Counted from the first letter of the stretch, positions 1 to 8,330 are shown. The stretch is 37,038 bases of DNA from Dysgonomonas sp. 521 (GCF_010501055.1 NZ_QVMO01000039.1:15721-52758), one strand, 5' to 3'. The notes: generated by a model not told the origin, from the letters alone. Made by a program: numbers and translations.

Positions 1-32
1 GGGTCGCCGAGGGACAAAGCACTAGCCTTTTG

Positions 33-60
33 CCTTCTTTTGGGCAATGCCAAAAGAAGG
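33..60. repeat. Perfect 11-bp inverted repeat (hairpin)
   Basis: CCTTCTTTTGG (33-43) and CCAAAAGAAGG (50-60) pair perfectly around a 6-nt loop; with small bulges the pairing can extend to about 27-68. The flanks are G+C-rich compared with the rest of the window. No gene is visible beside it. It could be the end of a terminator for a gene lying before the window, or part of a dispersed repeat; the sequence does not decide. Confidence 0.6.
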
Positions 61-203
61 GGCAAGCCCGGGAGGGCGCGGCAGTAGGGAACTGCGACTA
101 ATATATTTAGCCTGAGATAGCCTTTATGTAAAAAATAAAAGAACGTTTTTAAGTAGCGAGGGCAGAACTGAATTAAAAATTCATGTTATGCCGAGTCACG
201 ACA

Positions 204-235
204 AACAACGTTCACAGGAGCGAAGCGTATGTAAA
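204..235 (+). repeat. Dispersed repeat with GCGAAGC mini-hairpin, copy 1
   Basis: About 31 bp here match the minus strand of 15609-15640, in the susC-susD spacer, at roughly 27 of 32 positions. The core is TCACAGG, then a GCGAAGC hairpin core (220-226), then ATGTAA. The heptamer GCGAAGC is known as an unusually stable DNA mini-hairpin with a GAA loop. No protein is evident. Confidence 0.5.
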
Positions 236-296
236 ACGACTAATGGAATTGAACACATAATTTAAACAAAACGAAATACGGATTCACATAATTTAC

Positions 297-376
297 TATA
301 TTTGCAGAATATAGGATGCGGCTCGGCAATCTCAAGCAAGCTTGACTGTACTCGGCTTTCACTATAACTATATTTG
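297..376 (+). repeat. Promoter-bearing palindromic repeat, single unit
   Basis: A unit bounded by two TATATTTG boxes (297-304 and 369-376), 72 bp apart. Between them lie GGATGCGGCTCGGCAAT, a palindromic centre with CAAGCAAGCTTG, and CTCGGCTTTCACTATA. The same unit, read on the minus strand, occurs twice in tandem at 7995-8126 in front of the glycosyltransferase gene. The centre can fold into an imperfect hairpin. Bases 61-203 and 236-296 hold nothing I recognise. Confidence 0.75.
369..376 (+). promoter_or_regulatory. -7 promoter box of the rml operon
   Basis: TATATTTG matches the Bacteroidota -7 consensus TAnnTTTG. It lies 23 nt before the rmlA ATG, giving a leader of roughly 17 nt. It is the downstream edge of the repeat unit, so the repeat appears to supply this promoter. 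No convincing -33 TTTG is seen at the usual spacing. Confidence 0.55.
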
Positions 377-399
377 CATATTAAACAAACATAAACGCT

Positions 400-1269
400 A
401 TGAAAGGAATTATTCTAGCCGGAGGAAGCGCTACAAGGCTTTTTCCTTTATCTAAGGCTATCTCTAAACAGATTATGCCTGTGTATGATAAACCGATGAT
501 ATATTACCCGCTCTCTACATTGATGTTAGCTGGTATTCGTGAAGTCCTGATTATATCCACACCACGGGATTTGCCGATGTTCAGGGAGTTATTGGGAACA
601 GGAGAAGAGTTGGGAATGAAATTCGAATATGTCATACAGGAGGTTCCGAACGGGCTTGCACAAGCTTTTGTTTTGGGAGAAAAATTTCTGAATGGCGAAC
701 CAGGATGCCTTATATTAGGAGACAATATGTTTCATGGGCAAGGATTTTCTAAAATGCTTCGTGATGCAGCTTCAATAGAAAAAGGCGCTTGTATTTTTGG
801 ATATTATGTAAAAGATCCTCGTGCTTACGGTGTGGTAGAATTTGACGAAAACAACAAAGTCCTTTCTCTGGAAGAAAAACCGGAAAATCCAAAATCCAAT
901 TATGCTGTTCCCGGTCTTTATTTCTACGATAAAACAGTTACAGAAAAAGCCAAAGCGCTGAAACCATCAGCCAGAGGCGAGTATGAGATTACCGATTTGA
1001 ACAAATGCTATCTGGAAGAAGGTAGCTTACAGGTTCAGTTATTCGGACGTGGTTTTGCCTGGCTCGATACAGGTAACTGCGACAGCTTATTGGAAGCAGG
1101 AAACTATGTAGAAACTGTTCAGAACCGGCAAGGATTTTATATTTCATGCATAGAAGAAATCGCATGGCGCAATAAATGGATCGATGATAGCCAACTACAG
1201 GCTTTAGGTAAAAAACTGGATAAAACGGCATACGGACAATATATTCTCAGCTTAATAACAGATAAATAA
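400..1269 (+). CDS. rmlA: Glucose-1-phosphate thymidylyltransferase
   Basis: Joins dTTP and glucose-1-phosphate to make dTDP-glucose, the first step of dTDP-L-rhamnose synthesis in the cytoplasm. The 289 residues are full length for the family. The nucleotidyltransferase signature starts at residue 8 (GGSATRL, with R13 and K23), the metal-binding Asp of LGDNMFHG is D108, and the sugar-site LDTG carries D223. The ATG at 400 sits just behind a -7 box. It is the first gene of an apparent five-gene operon, with the next ATG only 2 nt after its stop. rmlC follows one gene later; rmlB and rmlD are not in the window. Family assignment is secure; rhamnose rather than another dTDP-sugar product is inferred from rmlC. 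Confidence 0.97.
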   Translation: MKGIILAGGSATRLFPLSKAISKQIMPVYDKPMIYYPLSTLMLAGIREVLIISTPRDLPMFRELLGTGEELGMKFEYVIQEVPNGLAQAFVLGEKFLNGEPGCLILGDNMFHGQGFSKMLRDAASIEKGACIFGYYVKDPRAYGVVEFDENNKVLSLEEKPENPKSNYAVPGLYFYDKTVTEKAKALKPSARGEYEITDLNKCYLEEGSLQVQLFGRGFAWLDTGNCDSLLEAGNYVETVQNRQGFYISCIEEIAWRNKWIDDSQLQALGKKLDKTAYGQYILSLITDK

Positions 1270-1271
1270 AT

Positions 1272-1820
1272 ATGGCAAAAAAGTACGATGACCTGGAGGA
1301 CAAAGATTATGAGGACAAATCCTTTGAGGCCGAAGGCCAGACTATAAATTACAAAATATCCACAGTAGAACCTGTAGAACAGGATTTTATAAACCTGAAC
1401 GAGACAGACAGGGAGTTCATAGATTACTGCCTCGGAGATGCTGATGATTTATTAAAAACACTTGAGAATAAAAGTATTTCAGACTATACGGCAAAAGACT
1501 TGGATGAGCTATTATTCAGATGGAATAACAAGAAATATGATTTCAAATATTTTGAAGAAGTTCAGTTTGTCAATGCAATCGGAGCAGCTTTCGGTAATTA
1601 TCTGAACAGGACTTTCAATACGATATGGTCTGTTATCAGCGATGAATACGGAACGGACTACGCATGTATCTCAACAGGAGAATTTAATTATCAGTTATTC
1701 CCCTTCAGTTCGGTATGGAAAGCTATAGAACAGAACAGGGAAGATTCATTAAATGCCATAATTCTTATTGTACAGAAGAATATAGAAGGCAACAGTGATT
1801 ATAAAACAACAGAAGAATAA
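1272..1820 (+). CDS. DUF3806-like protein
   Basis: A 182-residue acidic cytoplasmic protein without signal peptide or membrane segment. The N-terminal 25 residues are highly charged and probably disordered. The C-terminal half (about residues 95-170) has the look of DUF3806: an alpha-helical stretch with FGNYLNR, then an aromatic-rich strand region with DEYGTDYA and PFSSVWKAIE. I recall this family by pattern only, and it has no known biochemical role. It lies between rmlA (2-nt gap) and rmlC (11-nt gap), so it is almost surely co-transcribed with the rhamnose genes, which is an unusual place. It may simply be carried along in the operon. Confidence 0.7.
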   Translation: MAKKYDDLEDKDYEDKSFEAEGQTINYKISTVEPVEQDFINLNETDREFIDYCLGDADDLLKTLENKSISDYTAKDLDELLFRWNNKKYDFKYFEEVQFVNAIGAAFGNYLNRTFNTIWSVISDEYGTDYACISTGEFNYQLFPFSSVWKAIEQNREDSLNAIILIVQKNIEGNSDYKTTEE

Positions 1821-1831
1821 CAAATCATAAT

Positions 1832-2380
1832 ATGAAATTTACAGAACAATCGATAAAAGGAGTCTGGGTCATCGAACCAAAAGTATTTACCGATGAAAGG
1901 GGCTATTTTATGGAATCTTATAAAAAAGAAGTTTTTGAAGGACATGTAGGCAAAATCAACTTTATACAGGATAATGAATCTAAATCGACCCGTGGAGTAT
2001 TGCGTGGCCTACATTATCAGACGGGGGAATATTCACAGGCTAAATTAGTGAGAGCCCTTAAAGGGTCGGTACTGGATGTAGCAGTAGACTTACGTAAATC
2101 CTCTCCTACTTTCGGACAATACATAGCCATAGAACTATCCGAAGAAAACAAGAAACAATTCTTTATCCCCAGAGGGTTCGCTCATGGTTTTCTGGTATTA
2201 AGCCCGGAGGCTATATTTTCCTATAAGGTAGATAATGTATATGCCCCAACACATGAAGCATCTTTATTATGGAACGACCCTGCTATCGGCATCGATTGGG
2301 GTATAAATGAGCAGGAACTTATATTATCACCAAAAGATAAAATTGGAAAACTGCTATCCGAAGCCGTTCTTTTCGATTAA
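1832..2380 (+). CDS. rmlC: dTDP-4-dehydrorhamnose 3,5-epimerase
   Basis: Epimerises dTDP-4-keto-6-deoxyglucose at C3 and C5 on the way to dTDP-L-rhamnose. The 182 residues match the usual cupin-fold length. Visible signatures are DERGYFMES (21-29), FIQDNESKS (44-52), RGLHYQ with the catalytic base H61, and PRGFAHGFLVLS followed by the VDNVYAPTHEASLLWNDP block. The ATG is 11 nt after the previous stop. With rmlA it forms half of the rhamnose pathway; rmlB and rmlD must lie elsewhere, because the operon continues instead with two cell-wall or envelope genes. Confidence 0.97.
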   Translation: MKFTEQSIKGVWVIEPKVFTDERGYFMESYKKEVFEGHVGKINFIQDNESKSTRGVLRGLHYQTGEYSQAKLVRALKGSVLDVAVDLRKSSPTFGQYIAIELSEENKKQFFIPRGFAHGFLVLSPEAIFSYKVDNVYAPTHEASLLWNDPAIGIDWGINEQELILSPKDKIGKLLSEAVLFD

Positions 2381-2386
2381 GCGCAA

Positions 2387-3178
2387 ATGACAAAAAAGGT
2401 GCAAAGAAAACGGACTAAAAGAAGAATAAACAGAAAACAGTCAAAGGATAAAAACATAAAGAAATATATCCTGTCTTTTAGTATAGCTGTATGCTTTGGC
2501 ATTGCAGCTTTCTTTGTCATAAGAGGATTTTTTGAAGAACCCGAATCATTTGATTCCGGCAAGTATTTTGTAAAAGGCATAGATGTTTCCCATCACAATC
2601 CGATATTGAACTGGGAAAATGTAATGGAACAGAATATTACCTTTGCTTATATGAAGGCGACCGAAGGGAATAGCCATCTGGATCGGAATTATGAATTTAA
2701 TTACGGCCTGGCACGGAAAGCGAATGTCAAAGTCGGATCCTACCATTTCTATACCTTTGCCCTATCGGGAGACGAGCAGGCAAACCACTTTCTCAAAACA
2801 GCGAAATTCAATGAGGGGGATCTTATACCGGCCATCGATGTGGAACATTCCCCTGCAAATCCGTACAGCAAAGACAAAGAATTCGTAGCGATGGTTATCC
2901 GTGAACTAAAAATCATGGATAATAAACTGTATGAACATTTTGGTGTACATCCTGTAATATATACAAATAAAGACTGTTATAAACTATATATAAAAAATAA
3001 CTTCCCCGACAATATTATATGGATGTGCGACCTGCATAAAGAACCATCCGATGATATTAAAAATTGGAAAATATGGCAATTTTCCCATAAAGGCGAGTTA
3101 CCCGGTATAGACGGGCATATCGACTTGAATTACTATCGCTATACATTTGCCGAATTTAAAGAATTATTGCTACCTTGA
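2387..3178 (+). CDS. Membrane-anchored GH25 lysozyme-like protein
   Basis: A probable muramidase of glycoside hydrolase family 25, cutting the MurNAc-GlcNAc bond of peptidoglycan. The 263 residues start with about 25 strongly basic residues and a single membrane helix (about 27-47), so it is a signal-anchor protein with its domain in the periplasm. The GH25 barrel runs from about 62 to 260: GIDVSHH (D66), FAYMKATEG, SYHFY, the catalytic IPAIDVEH (D151, E153) and the closing WQFS...IDLNYY. The start is 6 nt after rmlC, so it is translated from the same transcript. Its function could be wall remodelling where polysaccharide is assembled; that link is inference from context. Confidence 0.92.
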   Translation: MTKKVQRKRTKRRINRKQSKDKNIKKYILSFSIAVCFGIAAFFVIRGFFEEPESFDSGKYFVKGIDVSHHNPILNWENVMEQNITFAYMKATEGNSHLDRNYEFNYGLARKANVKVGSYHFYTFALSGDEQANHFLKTAKFNEGDLIPAIDVEHSPANPYSKDKEFVAMVIRELKIMDNKLYEHFGVHPVIYTNKDCYKLYIKNNFPDNIIWMCDLHKEPSDDIKNWKIWQFSHKGELPGIDGHIDLNYYRYTFAEFKELLLP

Positions 3179-3200
3179 GGCGCAAAAATTAAATGAACCG

Positions 3201-4202
3201 ATGAAATACCCATATATATTAATACCTCTTATTTGCATCCTTTTATCTGGTTGTTTCAAAGAGGACAATTATGAAAATTCGAAAAAAGGCAATTTTGAAG
3301 CCCTGTGGAAAATAATGGACGAGCATTATTGCTTCTTCAGCTACAAAGCTGTAGACTGGAACGAAGTATATGACCGTTATTCGCAGCGTATCAGCGAGAA
3401 TATGGATAATGAAGCGTTATTTACCGTACTGGGGGAGATGCTCGCCGAGGTTCAGGACGGGCATGTAAATCTGGTGGCCACACACAATGTTGCACGGTAC
3501 TGGAAATGGTTCGAGGATTATCCTGATAATTTCGACAGTAAGATCCAAAAAAACTACCTTGGTACAGACTATGGCATTGCGGGCGGGCTAAAATATAAAA
3601 TCCTCGATGATAACGTAGGATATATATATTATGGAAGCTTTTCGAGCGGTATCGGAGAAGGAAATATCAATCAGGTACTTGACCGTATGGCTATATGTGA
3701 AGGGATTATCCTCGATGTGAGGGATAACGGCGGCGGTTTGATGACAAATAGCGATAAACTGGCCTCACATTTTTTCAACGAGAAGACACTGGTTGGCTAT
3801 ATGCAGCATAAGACAGGCAAAGGACATGACGATTTTTCAGAACCGTACGAGATATATGTGGAACCGTCAGACGGAGTCAAATATCAGAAGAAAGTTATAA
3901 TCCTTACCAACCGCAGTAGCTATAGCGCGGCCAATGATTTTGTAAATGCTATGCGGTATGCGCCCAACGCTGTTATAGTTGGAGACAGAACCGGAGGTGG
4001 TAGCGGGATGCCATTTTCTTCCGAACTTCCTAACGGCTGGTCAGTCAGATTCTCTGCATCGCCTGTCCTCGACGCGAATAAAGCACATACAGAGTTCGGT
4101 ATTGATCCGAAGATAAAAGTTGATATGACAGATGAAGATATGGGCAATGGTATAGACACAATAATAGAAAAAGCCCGGGAATTGATAAAAAATCAAGGAT
4201 AA
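3201..4202 (+). CDS. S41 family peptidase, lipoprotein
   Basis: A 333-residue exported peptidase. I prefer the ATG at 3201 to one 54 nt upstream, because it gives a clean lipoprotein signal (MKYPYILIPLICILLSGC, lipid Cys18) and does not overlap the lysozyme gene. The tail-specific protease core shows DGHVNL (H88), ILDVRDNGGG (170-179) and NRSSYSAANDF, with S242 the likely nucleophile. The Lys found 25 residues later in CtpA/Prc is replaced by Gly (TGGGSG), so it belongs with the tricorn-like branch that uses Ser and His. No PDZ domain is obvious. It is last in the operon, 22 nt after the lysozyme gene. The substrate is unknown. Confidence 0.9.
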   Translation: MKYPYILIPLICILLSGCFKEDNYENSKKGNFEALWKIMDEHYCFFSYKAVDWNEVYDRYSQRISENMDNEALFTVLGEMLAEVQDGHVNLVATHNVARYWKWFEDYPDNFDSKIQKNYLGTDYGIAGGLKYKILDDNVGYIYYGSFSSGIGEGNINQVLDRMAICEGIILDVRDNGGGLMTNSDKLASHFFNEKTLVGYMQHKTGKGHDDFSEPYEIYVEPSDGVKYQKKVIILTNRSSYSAANDFVNAMRYAPNAVIVGDRTGGGSGMPFSSELPNGWSVRFSASPVLDANKAHTEFGIDPKIKVDMTDEDMGNGIDTIIEKARELIKNQG

Positions 4203-4482
4203 GGTTACCACCTATTCGCTAACTACCCAAACGTAACATTCACAGTCCGTTACAATTAACAACGTAACATCAAATTCTAGCGCCCACCCGAAAATATCTT
4301 TTTGAAATTAAAATTTCTTAAAACGCAAACCTTATCCACTGAGCTCAAATACAAAAATGTTATAAAACATATCAAAAAAATCAAAATGACTGAGAGGTAT
4401 TTCAGCATTATCAATTTCATTTTTCCTAACTTTGTGATAGAACAATGTGTAAATATTACAAACCTGTAAAACACTGACAGCC
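4203..4482. other. Spacer with repeated GTAAC half-sites
   Basis: A 280-bp spacer between the rml operon and maeB. Four GTAAC/GTTAC pentamers lie at 4204, 4233, 4249 and 4264; ACGTAACAT is repeated directly at 4231 and 4262, with an inverted copy between. They may be regulatory half-sites or chance in A+T-rich DNA. No clear terminator was found after the S41 gene. Confidence 0.35.
4427..4434 (+). promoter_or_regulatory. -7 promoter box of maeB
   Basis: TAACTTTG matches TAnnTTTG, 48 nt before the maeB ATG, giving a leader of about 41 nt. A -33 element is not clear. Confidence 0.6.
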
Positions 4483-6765
4483 ATGCCTAAAATTACAAAA
4501 GAAGCGGCGTTAAAGTACCACAAAGACGGGAGGCCGGGAAAAATAGAGGTAGTACCATCCAAACCCCACAGTACACAAACAGACTTGTCTCTCGCCTATT
4601 CTCCGGGAGTCGCTGAGCCGTGCCTCGAAATAGAAAAAGACCCTCAACTGGCGTACGACTATACGACAAAGGGTAATCTGGTAGCTGTAATATCAAACGG
4701 AACGGCAGTATTAGGCTTAGGCGATATAGGAGCCTTGGCAGGCAAGCCCGTTATGGAAGGTAAAGGCCTGCTGTTTAAGATATATGCGGGTGTAGACGTA
4801 TTTGATATAGAGGTCGATGAAAAAGATCCAGAGAAGTTTATACAGACAGTAAAAGCGATCTCCCCTACTTTCGGGGGCATTAATCTGGAAGATATAAAAG
4901 CACCCGAATGTTTTGAAATAGAGAGAAGGCTGAAAGAAGAACTGGATATTCCGGTAATGCATGACGACCAGCACGGAACTGCAATTATTTCCGCCGCGGC
5001 ATTGCTAAATGCCCTCGACATAGCTGGAAAGGACATATCAAAAATAAAACTTGTAGTAAACGGAGCCGGAGCATCAGCCATTGCCTGCACTAAATTATAT
5101 ATGAAGTTTGGTGTACAAAAAGAAAACATCATTATGTGCGACAGCAAGGGGGTGTTAACAACAAGCAGGACGAACCTGAGCGACACAAAAAAAGAGTTTG
5201 CCATAGACAGCAATATCACGAGCCTTGACGAAGCCATTGAAGGCGCGGATGTATTCTTAGGATTATCCAAAGCCGATGTGCTTACCAAAGAAATGGTTCG
5301 TAAGATGAACCATACTCCTATCGTATTTGCTCTGGCAAACCCGAACCCTGAGATTTCATACGAAGAAGCGATGGCGTCACGGGACGATATTATCTTTGCT
5401 ACAGGACGTTCCGACTACCCTAATCAGGTAAATAATGTGCTGGGATTTCCATACATTTTCAGAGGAGCACTTGACGTAAGGGCAACCGGTATAAACGAAG
5501 AAATGAAACTGGCGGCATCACGCGCTATTGCCGAACTTGCAAAGGAACTGGTTCCTGATGTAATCAATACCGCGTATGAAATAAAAAAACTAAAATTCGG
5601 CAAGGATTACATTATCCCGAAACCGCTGGATCCGCGACTATTGACAACTGTATCTACCGCCGTGGCTAAAGCGGCTATCGACAGCGGCGTTGCCCGTAAG
5701 GTAATAACAGACTGGGACGAATACCAGAACAGGATTTCTGAAATGATGGGCTATAGCAATAAGCTTATCCACCGCCTTACAGCTATAGCCAAGAGCGAAA
5801 AGAAACGTGTGGTTTACTGTGAAGGTAATCACGTCAATACCATAAAGGCTGCTATTATTGCCCAAAAAGACAATTTGTGCGAACCTATCTTATTGGGCAG
5901 TGAAGAACGGATAAGGAATATAGCTAAAGATAACGGGCTCGACCTGAATGGCATTGAAATAATCAACCACAGGAATATTTCGGAAGATGTGCGGCGTGCA
6001 CGTTATGCCCAGATATTAAGCGAAAAGAAATCGAGAGAAGGTATCCGCTATCAGGAAGCTTTCGAAAAGATGAGCGACCGTAACTACTTTGGTATGATGA
6101 TGGTAGAAACCGGAGACGCGGATGCCGTAATTACAGGTATTTACAGCCATTACCGCGAATTTGCCAAGACAGCGTTGGAGGTAATAGGATTACAACCTCA
6201 ATATAAGCACTTTGCAGCCATGCATATCGTGCAGACTAAGAGAGGCCCGTATTTCCTTGCGGATACGCTTATAAACCGCTGGCCTGAAGAAGATGTACTC
6301 ATTGAGATTGTGAAACTGGCTCATGATACGGTGAAATACTTTTCCACAGAGCCTGTCGTAGCAATGCTATCTTTTTCTAACTATGGGGCGGACGATAACG
6401 GCAGCCCGAAAAGTATTTCGAACGCAATAAAGTATTTCCACGAAAATTATCCGGATTACGATATCGACGGAGAAATGCAATTGAACTTTGCCATGAACAA
6501 GGAGTTAAGGGATACAACTTTTCCATTCAACACCCTGAAAGGTAAAGATGTGAACACCTTGATATTCCCTAACCTGAGTTCTGCGAATATATCCAGTAAG
6601 CTGTTGATGGAACTGGGGATTGCCGGCGAGAGTATAGGGCCTATACAGATGGGATTGCGTAAACCTGTCCATTTTACAGACATAGAAAGTTCTGTAAGGG
6701 ATATTATAAATCTTACTACCGTGGCTGTAGTGGATGCAATAGCAAACAATCAGGAGACAAAATAA
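4483..6765 (+). CDS. maeB: NADP-dependent malic enzyme, MaeB type
   Basis: Oxidatively decarboxylates malate to pyruvate with reduction of NADP. The 760 residues are the normal length of the hybrid form. The malic domain (about 15-410) has the catalytic Y39 in LAYSPGVAEPC, K94 in MEGKGLLF, the metal residues E136/D137 and D162 (DDQHGT), and the nucleotide loop VNGAGAS (192-198). The C-terminal part (about 430-755) is a phosphotransacetylase-like domain, which in MaeB proteins binds acetyl-CoA as an effector and is not catalytic. It has its own promoter and is followed by a small inverted-repeat element, so it appears to be a single-gene unit. Confidence 0.97.
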   Translation: MPKITKEAALKYHKDGRPGKIEVVPSKPHSTQTDLSLAYSPGVAEPCLEIEKDPQLAYDYTTKGNLVAVISNGTAVLGLGDIGALAGKPVMEGKGLLFKIYAGVDVFDIEVDEKDPEKFIQTVKAISPTFGGINLEDIKAPECFEIERRLKEELDIPVMHDDQHGTAIISAAALLNALDIAGKDISKIKLVVNGAGASAIACTKLYMKFGVQKENIIMCDSKGVLTTSRTNLSDTKKEFAIDSNITSLDEAIEGADVFLGLSKADVLTKEMVRKMNHTPIVFALANPNPEISYEEAMASRDDIIFATGRSDYPNQVNNVLGFPYIFRGALDVRATGINEEMKLAASRAIAELAKELVPDVINTAYEIKKLKFGKDYIIPKPLDPRLLTTVSTAVAKAAIDSGVARKVITDWDEYQNRISEMMGYSNKLIHRLTAIAKSEKKRVVYCEGNHVNTIKAAIIAQKDNLCEPILLGSEERIRNIAKDNGLDLNGIEIINHRNISEDVRRARYAQILSEKKSREGIRYQEAFEKMSDRNYFGMMMVETGDADAVITGIYSHYREFAKTALEVIGLQPQYKHFAAMHIVQTKRGPYFLADTLINRWPEEDVLIEIVKLAHDTVKYFSTEPVVAMLSFSNYGADDNGSPKSISNAIKYFHENYPDYDIDGEMQLNFAMNKELRDTTFPFNTLKGKDVNTLIFPNLSSANISSKLLMELGIAGESIGPIQMGLRKPVHFTDIESSVRDIINLTTVAVVDAIANNQETK

Positions 6766-6776
6766 AGAATCCTTGT

Positions 6777-6902
6777 AGGGGATGTCTCAAAAACAAAAAG
6801 CATTATTGTCATTGCGGGGTTGACCCGCAATCCCCTGATAAACATAGTGGTTTTAAGGAGATCCCGTGTCAGGCACGGGATGACAGGCTTTTGAGGCACC
6901 CT
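6777..6902. repeat. 126-bp element with terminal inverted repeats
   Basis: The ends AGGGGATGTCTCAAAA and CTTTTGAGGCACCCT are imperfect inverted repeats. Inside are two perfect 8-bp hairpins: ATTGCGGG/CCCGCAAT (6811-6831) and ATCCCGTG/CACGGGAT (6861-6881), each with a 5-nt loop. It fills the space between the convergent maeB and glycosyltransferase genes, ending 4 nt from the latter's stop. It looks like a MITE or other small dispersed repeat that could now serve as a two-way terminator. No second copy is in the window. Confidence 0.65.
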
Positions 6903-6906
6903 CTTA

Positions 6907-7977
6907 TTATAATACACTATCGATAACTTTTTCCATCTTCTCTACCGCGTTGTCCCAGCTGAAGCGTAAAACATAGTCGTGCCCACGCTCTGCTAAAGCT
7001 ATGCGATAATCGTTATTATTTATCAGATAAGATATTCTATCCGCCATTTTTTCCGGGTTTCTTGTTTCTACCAGCAATGCTGTTTCGCCTTCGAAGGCGT
7101 ATTCCTTATGCCCCTCGATATCAGTGCAGATCAAAGCGCATCCGCAAAACATAGACTCTACGGACACCAGCCCGAATCCTTCTGTAAAGCTATTCGATAT
7201 GAAGATGGAGTTACAGTTATATATATTACACAGATCGTCAGGATCCCTGTGATATTTAATCCAGTCCGGCAGCCCTTCCGGAGATGGGGATATACCAAAC
7301 AGATCGACCTGTAGTTCCGGTATTTGCTCTTTTACCAGATACAATGCTTCCAACCCATATTTTGAACCCTTGATTTCCTGGAGGGAATACATCATGGCAA
7401 CACTCGCTGCAGTACGGCTTTCTATCCTGTCCTTAATATAGTATATATTGTTGTCGATACCATTTTCTATCAGTTCAATCCTGTTATTGGTATGTTGCTT
7501 TACTATTTTCTGCAAATATGACGCAACCACTACATTTACCGTATCTTCCATATTATAAGAAGAATATAGCAATTCCTCGTGTCCTTCCCAATTTTCGAAG
7601 CCTTGTATCAGGTTTATCTTTTTCCCCTTTTGGGGAGAGAGCGCTCCCATATCCAATACTGTAGACCACCATGTTGCGATAACAATATCCGCGTCAACCA
7701 CATATTTATCTCTTACTTCATTCACATAAGACATCGTTATATCGGGGTCGAACTCAAACCATCTATCGCTGTCGAACCGCTCTATCTTAGACAGGATGCA
7801 ACGGACAAGGTATGGCAGTCGGTATTTCATAAACCTTGTCTTTATAGGGAAAGTCAGGTGCACCTGATAACCCTTGTATGCCATACGGTTCGCATATTCA
7901 TACATTACACGGAAACCTCCGGCAGGGCGGCGGGGCTTGAAAGGCAGTATAAAATTGATTCTTATATCGTTTTTCAT
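6907..7977 (-). CDS. GT4-like glycosyltransferase
   Basis: A cytoplasmic GT-B glycosyltransferase of 356 residues, probably adding a sugar to a surface polysaccharide or glycolipid. The N-terminal domain has the glycine-rich loop PAGGFRV (19-24). The C-terminal domain carries the retaining EX7E motif E266-GFGLVSV-E274, followed by the usual CGCALI strand. I start at the ATG at 7977: the reading frame can be extended 7 codons to a TTG at 7998, but that TTG is part of the TATATTTG promoter box of the upstream repeat. Donor and acceptor cannot be told. Nearby rml genes and a flippase later in the window fit envelope polysaccharide synthesis, but it is not in an operon with them. Confidence 0.9.
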   Translation of the reverse strand: MKNDIRINFILPFKPRRPAGGFRVMYEYANRMAYKGYQVHLTFPIKTRFMKYRLPYLVRCILSKIERFDSDRWFEFDPDITMSYVNEVRDKYVVDADIVIATWWSTVLDMGALSPQKGKKINLIQGFENWEGHEELLYSSYNMEDTVNVVVASYLQKIVKQHTNNRIELIENGIDNNIYYIKDRIESRTAASVAMMYSLQEIKGSKYGLEALYLVKEQIPELQVDLFGISPSPEGLPDWIKYHRDPDDLCNIYNCNSIFISNSFTEGFGLVSVESMFCGCALICTDIEGHKEYAFEGETALLVETRNPEKMADRISYLINNNDYRIALAERGHDYVLRFSWDNAVEKMEKVIDSVL

Positions 7978-7994
7978 TACTTTTTTATTTCTGT

Positions 7995-8135
7995 ACAAAT
8001 ATAGTGAAAGCCGAGCGCAATCAAGCTTGCTTGAAATTGCCGAGGCGCATCCTATATTCTACAAATATAGTGAAAGCCGAGCGCAATCAAGCTTGCTTGA
8101 AATTGCCGAGGCGCATCCTATATTATGCAAATATA
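7995..8135 (-). repeat. Two tandem 66-bp palindromic repeats with -7 boxes
   Basis: Units 7995-8060 and 8061-8126 are nearly identical, followed by the first bases of a third (8128-8135). On the minus strand each unit holds GGATGCGCCTCGGCAAT, an imperfect hairpin (GCAATTTCAAGC with GCTTGATTGC) and GCTCGGCTTTCAC before TATATTTG. TATATTTG occurs at 7996-8003, 8062-8069 and 8128-8135, so the boxes recur every 66 bp, all pointing to the glycosyltransferase gene. The same unit precedes rmlA. Confidence 0.85.
7996..8003 (-). promoter_or_regulatory. -7 promoter box of the glycosyltransferase gene
   Basis: TATATTTG on the minus strand ends 18 nt before the ATG at 7977, leaving a leader of about 12 nt. 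A CTTG lies 18 nt upstream within the repeat, close to the spacing of a -33 box. Two further boxes lie 66 and 132 nt upstream. Confidence 0.55.
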
Positions 8136-8330
8136 AGGAGATTATAAGACTCTTCTGAATTTTTGTAAAGTAAACCCATAGATTTCATATCCATGTTACT
8201 AAGCCAAAGAAAATTTATCTATTACAAGGAGTTCTTTGAAATAATGGTCAAGATAGCTAAATATAACATGAAAAGGTTACAATCAAAAACAACATAATAA
8301 CTGTCACTTTTGTCACTTTTTGTATATAAT
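8136..8330. other. A+T-rich spacer, no gene seen
   Basis: 195 bp between the tandem repeats and the multi-hairpin element. The only pattern seen is a short direct repeat of TGTCACTTTT near 8302-8319. No open frame or RNA signature is evident. Confidence 0.4.

Noticed and set aside
3147..3200. Longer start of the S41 peptidase at 3147
   Set aside because: It would overlap the lysozyme gene and bury the lipoprotein signal that begins cleanly at 3201.
4659..5288. A 209-codon minus-strand frame
   Set aside because: It lies wholly antisense to maeB, whose motifs are intact, and shows no family features.
7978..7998. Longer start of the glycosyltransferase at the TTG at 7998
   Set aside because: That TTG is the end of the TATATTTG promoter box; the ATG at 7977 gives the usual N terminus of the family.
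7874..8158. A plus-strand 94-codon frame with a repeated YSESRAQSSLLEIAEAHPI peptide
   Set aside because: The peptide repeat is only the translation of the 66-bp tandem DNA repeat, and the frame begins inside the antisense of the glycosyltransferase gene.
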